This document shows, piece after piece, positions 9,219 through 16,451 of a stretch of DNA of 64,000 nucleotides. The stretch is taken from assembly GCA_021495925.1 (NCBI GenBank), contig JAKEKT010000123.1, positions 27,547 to 91,546 on the forward strand, written 5' to 3'. The translations under genes and the position numbers were made by a program. Position 1 is the first letter of the stretch. Every line of letters starts with the position of its first letter. Under the pieces are notes generated by a model. That model made no database searches, was not told the DNA's origin, and saw nothing but the letters and a program-made list of their open reading frames with translations. Source of the DNA: Diplodia intermedia. Taxonomy: Eukaryota; Ascomycota; Dothideomycetes; Botryosphaeriales; Botryosphaeriaceae.

Positions 9219-11669
9219 ATGTCTTTCCAACTTTTTCCTCCGCCGCAAAAGAAGCAGAAGCCCATCAACCTCAAACGGCCAGCACAGCCTGCAAGCCCTG
9301 AGCCCGCTGTTGAACTGCTTGAACGTGCGAAGGCGCCGGTCGACTTCCACGAACTTGTCATCAAAGTTAATTCCAATCCTGCATCCCCCATCGACACTCC
9401 ACCTCAGGCTCATGTCGCTTCCTCAACCGCCGGAAAATCTCAACCAAAAGCCCCCGCCACCGGACCCAACAAGATCACAAGATCGGACAGTCCCCAGTCG
9501 CGAGCTCGGTCTTCATCTTTCCGCTCTGGGAATGGCAGAACAACGCCGTCCTCGGGAGGCCACCCTGCCAACTCGCCGGACAACACCTCCCCAAACAGGG
9601 AATCCGAAGACACGATATCACCATTGTCACAAGCAGCTCGCCAATTCTACACCGCTTCGCCTTCCTTTTCAGATGCTACGACGCTTGTCAGAAACCAAAG
9701 TACGGCCACTCACCGGTCCAAGTTGAGTCAGACGAGCCCCAAGGAGGCACCTGTCATGCGGTCAATATTCCCACGTTACAATCCAGATCTTCCACTATCA
9801 CACCAGCAATACAAACCAACCCAGCCATCCCCAACGGACATTCCAAAGGACAAGATCAGCCGGAAACCCTACTCGCCTACCTTCTACGTACCTCATGCCA
9901 ATGTGCTTCGGAGTAGTTCTGCTGAAGAGCCGTACTACACGCCTAAAATCGAGCTTGGCGCCCTGTGGGACGCGGCCAACGGCAAAGCCAGACCTGAAGG
10001 ATGGCGAACCTACGCCCTGCAAATGCACTGCCGCAAGGCCAGCAGCCCCAGCCACTCCCCCATCGACGGCGAAGAAAGCTTCGTCTTCGGCGCTTCGCCC
10101 GTCCAGCCCTTCTACAGCCTGGAGCAAGCGCTCATCGACAAGGACACGAACGCATGCGAGGTCCTCATATCTCGCAATGATCCAACTCGGCCAAGGGACA
10201 ACGCCCACTCCCTTCCCATTGCACACCTAGCAATCCAAACACCCCCTCCCCACGGCCCGCTTCCGACCCCTCCAGGTCCCGATCTTGCCATTCCCCCACA
10301 AGCCACCCCCATCACCACCATCACCCCCAAGCTCGCCACCCTCGCCGCCCTCGAAGCGGCCGCGCAGTCCCCACGCGCCTCGGAAATCGCCTCCTTCGAC
10401 CCGAAAGCCGAGTCGCCCGCGGCGGCGGCGCTGGCAGGCGAAGCCGTGGCGGCGTGCGAGGCGCAGAATGCGTGCACGCTGCGGTACTGCCCCGTGGCAG
10501 AGCCGCTGATGCCTCCTTACGAGCAGGGCAAGACGGGGACGTACGAGCTGCGGCACCCCGCCCTCGGTGCGTTTCCAGTAGTCGTGCAGGGGGATGTACG
10601 TAGATGTCTCGAGGCGGCGCGGGAAACGACCACAACCACCACGACCAGCAACAACAACAACAACAACGACAACAAGAAGACGAAAGGCAGGGGCAAGGCC
10701 GCCGCAGTCCGCACACCAAGCCCGCCCGTCGCCGCCGCCAACAACCACATCACCCCTCCTCCCCCTCCCACGACCATCACCCTCCTCAACCCCTTCGCCG
10801 CGCCCCGCAGCAGCGCCGCCAACACCCCCGAACACCAAAAACCCAACCCATACGACACCAGCAACAACAACAACGCCGCATCATCATCCTCCCGGCCCCC
10901 CTCCCCCGCCCCCGACGAGGTCCTCGCCCGCCTCGCCCTGCACACAGCCACCCTAACCATCGACGCCGCCGCCATCGCCGCCCTCGGCACCGACAAGACC
11001 GGCCCTTCGCACGCCCACTCGCCGCACCCGCACGTCATCGACGTCGCCGTCGCAGCCGTGTTGGCCGTGCTGGTCGCAGAGAGGCGGAGGGGTGGTGTTC
11101 CCGCGCCTGTTGTTCCCGCTCCCGTCGTTTCCTTCCCCGCCGCTCCCGCTGGTGGTCCTCGTGGGAGTCCTACGCCTGGTGCTGCCGGTGGTGGTGTCGA
11201 GCAGGTGTATGGCGGCGGGACGTGGCCGTCGCCTGCTGGGGCCGCTGCGACGACGTTGCTGCAGTTCGACGGGCCGCCGACGCCGGCGGCGAGGCGGTGG
11301 CCCGGGATGGAGGCGGTCGGGCCGCGGGAGTTGGTGCGGGAGAAGGTGAGGTTGGGGAGCTGGGGGTGGTGGTTTGGGACGACGGAGGAGAAGGAGGCGG
11401 AGAAGGCGAGGAAGAGGGATGTCAAGGCGCGCACGGGCAAGGGGGTTGTCGATATCGAGATGGGGCGGGGCGTGAGGGGGCTGGGGGCGGGGGAGAGGGG
11501 GGGTGAGGGGAAGGAGGAGGAGAAGGATGAGGGGATGCATTGGGCGTTGGAGCTGCTGGTCATGTTGGTCGTGTTTGCGTTTAAGGTGGTGTGGTTCTTG
11601 GTGACGGTTTTGTTCAAGGTGCTGGGGAAGGTGGTGGGGGTGGTGAATCGGTGTGCGGCGAAGGCGTAG
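9219..11669 (+). CDS. uncharacterised fungal protein with C-terminal membrane segment (816 aa)
   Basis: Single-exon gene starting MSFQLFPPPQKKQKP. Residues 1 to ~230 are Ser/Pro/Thr-rich and disordered. A middle section (~235-290 and ~410-480) is more ordered (YALQMHCRK, TLRYCPVAEPLMPPYEQGKTGTYELRHPALGAFPVVV), followed by Asn/Pro-rich linkers with AAC repeats and an Arg/Glu-rich stretch. The end is strongly hydrophobic (LELLVMLVVFAFKVVWFLVTVLF), then a short Lys-containing tail, which suggests a membrane anchor or hairpin. I recognise no catalytic motif. The opening LFPPP plus the TYELRHPALG-type core resembles large, poorly named fungal proteins, but I cannot assign a function. Coding support: uninterrupted length, domain-like islands and a good ATG context. 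Confidence 0.8.
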   Translation: MSFQLFPPPQKKQKPINLKRPAQPASPEPAVELLERAKAPVDFHELVIKVNSNPASPIDTPPQAHVASSTAGKSQPKAPATGPNKITRSDSPQSRARSSSFRSGNGRTTPSSGGHPANSPDNTSPNRESEDTISPLSQAARQFYTASPSFSDATTLVRNQSTATHRSKLSQTSPKEAPVMRSIFPRYNPDLPLSHQQYKPTQPSPTDIPKDKISRKPYSPTFYVPHANVLRSSSAEEPYYTPKIELGALWDAANGKARPEGWRTYALQMHCRKASSPSHSPIDGEESFVFGASPVQPFYSLEQALIDKDTNACEVLISRNDPTRPRDNAHSLPIAHLAIQTPPPHGPLPTPPGPDLAIPPQATPITTITPKLATLAALEAAAQSPRASEIASFDPKAESPAAAALAGEAVAACEAQNACTLRYCPVAEPLMPPYEQGKTGTYELRHPALGAFPVVVQGDVRRCLEAARETTTTTTTSNNNNNNDNKKTKGRGKAAAVRTPSPPVAAANNHITPPPPPTTITLLNPFAAPRSSAANTPEHQKPNPYDTSNNNNAASSSSRPPSPAPDEVLARLALHTATLTIDAAAIAALGTDKTGPSHAHSPHPHVIDVAVAAVLAVLVAERRRGGVPAPVVPAPVVSFPAAPAGGPRGSPTPGAAGGGVEQVYGGGTWPSPAGAAATTLLQFDGPPTPAARRWPGMEAVGPRELVREKVRLGSWGWWFGTTEEKEAEKARKRDVKARTGKGVVDIEMGRGVRGLGAGERGGEGKEEEKDEGMHWALELLVMLVVFAFKVVWFLVTVLFKVLGKVVGVVNRCAAKA

Positions 11670-12021
11670 TGGGGGGGTGGTTTGATGGGCTGTAGGAGGC
11701 TTGCTTCTAGCGTGATGACTTATGATTACCGAGTACACCGCCTGGCTGATTCAGATTTCATGCAAGTCGTATCTTTTTTGTCACTGGTAGCACATCAGGG
11801 CGGCTGAGGGCGTAGAGGATATCAATAACCCAATTCGTATGACCCCTTAATAATGACACTAGACCTTGATTGACTAGATGGTACCAGCGAAATTTGAAGC
11901 CCGAAGGCTTGGTTGGAAGCGTTCCGGCTTCCACATCAGTCCTTTCCCATGGAATCTCTACGGGTTTGGCTAATGCATCGACTCCGGTAAAATCGCATAT
12001 GAAGGCCTTCCTATTTATTGG

Positions 12022-12166
12022 TAGGTAGTTGAATCCTATATCGGGATGCGAATATACAGCCTTAAAGCTCACATCTACGTCCGGACATCTGCTTCAACTA
12101 CCCATGTGTGAGAACTCGGGAAAACGTACATCTACGTCCGGACATTCGCTTTAAGTGCCTACGTAA
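12022..12166. mobile_element. degenerate TIR element remnant with one left and two right ends
   Basis: The left end at 12022 starts TAGGTAGTTGAAT. Two right-type ends face it: one at about 12076-12105 (ACGTCCGGACAT ... TTCAACTACCCA) and one at about 12136-12165 (ACGTCCGGACATTCG ... AAGTGCCTA). Read on the other strand these begin TGGGTAGTTGAA and TAGGCACTTAAA. The same terminal sequence, T(A/G)GG(C/T)AGT(C/T)GAAT with an internal TCCGGACGT, occurs at 15952-16034. No transposase is present, so these are non-autonomous or broken copies, and two right ends suggest nested insertion. Confidence 0.55.
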
Positions 12167-12762
12167 AAGCCGCTTAAATTTCCTACAATCGACTATGCCA
12201 CTTAGTAGGTCAAAGGTGATCCCATGGAAGACTTTTACAGAAACTTACTTCATAGGACTAGTTTAAGGCTTTTTCGACAATGCACCCTAAACAAAGTGAA
12301 AGAGCTACGGCGGAAATTGCCTGTCAAAGATTTTGGGAACAACTCCAACAAACTGAATGATGGGGCTCCTCTTCCGTGTTAATATAGTCCAACTGCCCCA
12401 TCAGCCACCAATCGAAAAGCAATGGCGATGTCTCCGAGCTTAGAAGTATCGTAAAGTGCAATATGGTGGTGTATCCTTACGCTGGACTCGGTAGCTGGGA
12501 GATTCGCCGGGTAGCTTTGTGGATGCGACGTCTGAGGCATAGAGAAATGTCGGTGCTTCCTAACTGCAAACGCTATGCGAATCGGGATGTTTGGAGAGCG
12601 CAACAAGTCTAGGCTTGAGCCGCGTCTTGGGCACTGGTTTTTACGGAAAGGCTAGGCAGCCATATTGGTGATTTCGTCAGCGTTGGGTTCCGGAAACCGG
12701 CCGGAGTCGGAGATGGCCTATCAATTATCGCCACATGTCGGACATCCTCGTCTTAACCGCGA

Positions 12763-12772
12763 CGGTATAAAT
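12763..12772 (+). promoter_or_regulatory. TATA-like element upstream of the ATP-grasp gene
   Basis: CGGTATAAATT lies about 270 bases before the ATG at 13036, followed by a C/T-rich leader. It is the best TATA match in this spacer. Confidence 0.35.
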
Positions 12773-13035
12773 TGCTTGTATCTGATCCTCTTTCCGAATG
12801 CATTCGACCTGTAAATTCACCTATCACCACGATCAACTTCTCCAAAACAGTTTTCTTTTTCTTGCCTTTCCATCTGAAGGCACTCCAAACCCCGCATTGG
12901 TGCGATTTGAGGAGCCGCCACAGCACTTTACTATTGGCATATCCACAGCTGCCATCCAGCCTTCCACGGGAGCCCTGGGCTTAGCCATCCTACACCTTTC
13001 TCAGTCTTCTCCTGTATCACATTCTCTCAGCAACC

Positions 13036-14151
13036 ATGGGCTCCATCACCCCCTCCCATCCCACCCCGGAGAAACCCTCCATCCTCTTCATCACGGCCAA
13101 CCTCCCCACCCCGGAAGACGAAGCCGCCATCTGGATCGGCAAGATCGAAGCCTACCTGCACGACCCGCTCGCCGCCCTCCGCGCGCGCGGCGCCACCGTC
13201 ACGCTCCGCACCTTCCAAGACCCTAGCCTGACGGCCGCCGCCATCGCATCCAGCTACACGCACATCCTGCTCCTCGCCGTCGACCGCTACATCCACCACA
13301 TGCCCGCCTTCACCGTCCTCCTCACCACCACGCTCCCCGCCGCCCAGCGCCTCAACCCGCGGCTCCGCATCCACAACCCACCCGCCATAGCCGCGTGGAA
13401 CGCCAACAAAACCTACCTAGCCGAGCTGCAAGCAGTCGCCACGGGCTTCGCCGTGCCGCGGACCGCCTTCCTGGACCCGGCGACCACCGACGCCGCCGCG
13501 CTCGCCGCCCACCTCGCCGCCGACCCGCGCGTCGCCGCCGCCCCTTCCACCCCGATCGTCCTCAAGCCCAGCATCGCCGCGTCCGGCCACAGCACGTACC
13601 TCATCCGCACCCCCCTCGCGCTGACCCCCGCCGACGGCGCCGCGCTGGACGCCATGCGCGGCGCCGCGGCGGCGACCGGCCGGCATGACGCCATGCTGCT
13701 TGTGCAGGAGTACCTGCCGCGCGTCGCCGAGGCGGACGGCGCGGACGGCGACGGCGGCGAGTGGAGCTTCGTCGTCGTCAAGGGCCGGCTGACGCACGCG
13801 GTGAGGAAGAGGCCGAGGGAGGGCGAGTTCCGGATCAACTCGGCGTTCGCGGGCGTGTGGGAGCCGATGGAGGCGGGGGATGCGAGGGTGCCGGCGTGTG
13901 GGAAGGTGGTGGCGGGGAGGGTGTGGGAGTGGTTGGTTGGGAAGGAGGAGGAGCTGAGGGGGGAGGAGGGGAGGGGGGAGGGGGAGCTGTTGTATGCGAG
14001 GGTGGATGGGGTGGTCGGGGCGGATGGCGAGTTTGTGTTGATGGAGGTGGAGCTGATTGAGCCGTGGCTGTGGTTGTTGGATCGGGAGGGGCATCCGGGG
14101 AGGGAGGGGCTGAGGGTGTTTGTGGATGCGGTGCTGGGGGAGGAGGAGTGA
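13036..14151 (+). CDS. ATP-grasp enzyme, DcsG / RimK-like type (371 aa)
   Basis: Single exon, ATG in a good context (ACCATGG). The C-terminal two thirds show ATP-grasp features: VLKPSIAASGHSTYLI (ATP-binding lysine and Gly loop), LVQEYLP (adenine-contact strand), EWSFVVVKGRLTHAVRKRPREGEFRIN, and the metal-binding end YARVDGVV ... FVLMEVELIEPWLWL. This arrangement is that of the D-cycloserine enzyme DcsG and related ATP-dependent ligases, which join a carboxylate to an amine or amide nitrogen. The N-terminal part (ILFITANLPTPEDEAAIW) matches the pre-ATP-grasp region. No other cycloserine-type gene is nearby, so the substrate is unknown. The codons are very GC-rich and the 3' third is G-rich (GGGGAGGAGG runs). 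Confidence 0.85.
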   Translation: MGSITPSHPTPEKPSILFITANLPTPEDEAAIWIGKIEAYLHDPLAALRARGATVTLRTFQDPSLTAAAIASSYTHILLLAVDRYIHHMPAFTVLLTTTLPAAQRLNPRLRIHNPPAIAAWNANKTYLAELQAVATGFAVPRTAFLDPATTDAAALAAHLAADPRVAAAPSTPIVLKPSIAASGHSTYLIRTPLALTPADGAALDAMRGAAAATGRHDAMLLVQEYLPRVAEADGADGDGGEWSFVVVKGRLTHAVRKRPREGEFRINSAFAGVWEPMEAGDARVPACGKVVAGRVWEWLVGKEEELRGEEGRGEGELLYARVDGVVGADGEFVLMEVELIEPWLWLLDREGHPGREGLRVFVDAVLGEEE

Positions 14152-14387
14152 TTGTGGTGCGAAAGAAGATATGTCTTAGTGTCATGTAGTTCCTTCAGGC
14201 AATCATGATTATTGAATGTGGACGTGACCGCCGGGTAGCGTAGCAGTGGGCAGAATAGGCTGAGTCAGCTTTCCCCGCCCCCGCACCTCAAACCACAAGG
14301 CAGCTACTTTGACACCAAACTGCCCCCGTAGAACCACAGCTTACAAAAATCACTAAACTCAAACGAGAGAGGAGTGAAAAGGAGGAG

Positions 14388-15896
14388 ATGGAAGACAAGG
14401 ATGTTTCAGCCCTGAACAAAGAACAGATTGAGAACGCGGAGGCTGCCAAGGAAAGAAAGAAGCAGTACAGCTCTCGGAAAGTCACCCTTGTCACTTCCGA
14501 TGGCGTTGAAATCGAAATCGGTATGACTAAGGCGTCCGACCCGCGTCCCCAGACACTACAAGCTAACAACGTCGTATAGAGCGCCGAGTCGCCGAGAAGT
14601 CGAATCTGATCAAGGACCTCATTGCCGATTTCGGTGGTCATGTCTATGACCCAATACCCATCCCGAACGTATGCTCGGCGTTGCTCTCACCCATAAGTCC
14701 CTCTGACGTGCATACCAGGTCAATGAGCAGGTGATGAGAAAGATCATCGAGTGGTGCGAACAAGAAAAGAACAATGACTCGGCCGCCGCGGAATTCCTAG
14801 ACGTCGACCACGACACGCTTTTCGAAATCATCCTTGTAAATCCATTAGCCTTATGCGACTACCTTATTCCGATTGCTAACGTGTCTCCACCCCAGGCCGC
14901 CAACTACCTCGATATCGCGCCCCTCCTCGACGCCTCCTGCACCGCCGTCGCCAACAAAATCACCGGCAAGACGCCCGCGGGCATCTGCCAGCTATTCAAC
15001 ATCGCCTCCTACCCCCTCCCCCAGCTCTCCCCCACCAGCTCCCCCACCGCCCCAGCAACGCCGCCCTCCGCCCCCCTCCCACCATCCCGCCCCTACAACC
15101 CCACCCTCACAGACATCCACCACGCGCGACTCATCCTCCAGCACATCCCGCTCCACAGCGGCGCCACGCTGCCCCCCGAGCTCGCGCTATCCATCGTCTC
15201 CCTCGGCTACCGGCCGCGCCTCGCGAAGACCAAGGCCCAGCGCGCCACCTACCGCGCCAACAGCTTCTGGCGGCCGGGCCCGCGCGCCAGCGTCGCCGGG
15301 CTGTATCTGAGCACCGCGCCCATCCCGCATCCCGACGCGGGTCTGGGCATCGTCAAGGTCGTGCCGCGGCGCGTCGTGTTCCGCACGTGGGCGGCGGACC
15401 AGGGGTGGGCGGATTTCGGCGGCGATGGGACGTTTGGGAATAGTCATGCGTGGTTTGAGGCTAGCGTTTTGAGGCCGGTGGGGAGGGGGGATGCGGACGC
15501 GGCGGTGGAGAATGTGGCGCCGGGGTTGTGGGAGGAGCCGGGGCGGGCGAGGGAGGCGTTGGTGGGGTGGGGGTGGGACTTTGTGGAGGGGGAGGGCGGG
15601 AGGGTGGTGTGGAAGGTGTGCAATAACATCACGGCGAAGGCCGAGTATTCGGAGTACACTGTTGAGTGGGAGAGGGGTGTGGCGGCGGATGCGCAGGATA
15701 ATGAGGCCGTGGGGGTGGGCAGGGGTTTCCTGGAGCTGCTGGAACCCGGGTTCATTGTTGTGCTTTGGGCCAGGGCTGAGGTGAGTTTCTATCAGACCTG
15801 GTGTTCATGTTTGGTTGGCTGACTGCTTCTTAGCAACAATGCTGGGAGAACAGTGTTGAGAAAGCGACCATTGAGATTGAGTGTGAGGTGCTGTAA
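14388..15896 (+). CDS. Skp1-like domain fused to a fungal C-terminal domain (428 aa)
   Basis: Five exons: 14388-14520, 14580-14668, 14719-14835, 14896-15780, 15834-15896; all junctions keep frame. Residues ~30-150 are clearly Skp1: VTLVTSDGVEIEI, IPIPNVNEQVMRKIIEWC, LFEIILAANYLDIAPLLD, TGKTPAGICQLFNI. In true Skp1 the next segment is the acidic F-box-binding tail (NDFTPEEE ...). Here it is replaced by a Pro/Ser/Thr linker and a ~220-residue region with YRANSFWRPG, VVFRTWAADQGWADFGGDGTFGNSHAWFEASVL and a last block FLELLEPGFIVVLWARAEQQ plus CWENSVEKATIEI, a C-terminal module I associate with several fungal proteins. The cullin-facing surface may be kept while F-box binding is lost. The third intron is 60 nt with no stop, so its retention would add 20 residues. 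Function unknown. Confidence 0.88.
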
Positions 15897-15951
15897 TGTG
15901 CTCTCTTACTTCAACGAAGACTAAGAAAGAGCTTGATATATTCCTCCCGCG

Positions 15952-16034
15952 TAGGCAGTCGAATATAAGATCCGGACGTAAACGTGCATATTTAAATCTA
16001 AAATTTTCGTCCGGATCTTATATTCAACTACCCA
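15952..16034. mobile_element. short palindromic TIR element (MITE-like)
   Basis: A perfect 18-bp inverted repeat, GAATATAAGATCCGGACG (15961-15978) and its complement (16008-16025), surrounds a 29-base AT-rich loop. The arms extend outward imperfectly to TAGGCAGTC on the left and AACTACCCA on the right, and the mismatches are all transitions. The same ends occur at 12022-12166. It lies 55 bases after the stop codon of the Skp1-fusion gene and could form a hairpin in its 3' UTR. No coding capacity. Confidence 0.65.
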
Positions 16035-16035
16035 T

Positions 16036-16451
16036 AATATGTACTGTTGATAGATCGGCGAGGCGAAATCTATCAATGGGGCCTCCATCGAAGCTGGGGG
16101 CTTATCCCTGGAAGTAGTTGTTACGTTTAGTGCTCGCCGCCGTTACTGCTGGTGGTGACGTTCGCCGCCGCTGCTGCTGGTAATGCTCGCTGCCACTGCT
16201 GGTACCGCTCGCCGCTGGGTAGGTACGCTTCGCTGGAGGAAGAAAGAACGATAGATTGAGAGGCATTTGCGTCAAGAGCCTAGCCCTACATGGTCCCTTA
16301 GATGAAAACTTCCTCAGCCATCTGCTGTTCGTTTCTCCCTGCACCAGAAATACCTCGATAAAAAATTGAAGATAGTTGCATCAACATATGTTGCAAAGAG
16401 ATCTACACTACCAAAATACCGAAAGAAATAAAAAATGATGTTAAAGATACC
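16036..16451. other. intergenic with imperfect GCTCGCCGC/CTGCTGGT repeats
   Basis: Between about 16128 and 16215 the motif CTCGCCG..(T/A)CTGCTGGT recurs four times with drift, forming a degenerate short tandem repeat. The rest is AT-rich 3' flank of the NLR gene on the minus strand. No gene seen. Confidence 0.4.

Larger units (their letters stand above)
11670..13035. other. intergenic with transposon-end remnants
   Basis: This spacer is less GC-rich than its neighbours and holds the TIR remnants described separately at 12022-12166. A 104-codon minus frame at 11758-12072 runs through the left TIR and has no recognisable family. From 12730 the sequence turns into the promoter of the ATP-grasp gene. 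Confidence 0.4.

Noticed and set aside
10227..11738. Several long minus frames opposite the 816-aa gene
   Set aside because: Mutually overlapping low-complexity frames in GC-rich DNA; only the plus frame has an ATG-started, domain-like reading.
11758..12072. 104-codon minus frame MSFKAVYSHPD...
   Set aside because: Runs through the left transposon end and has no recognised relative; possibly a scrap of a transposon, not strong enough to call as a gene.
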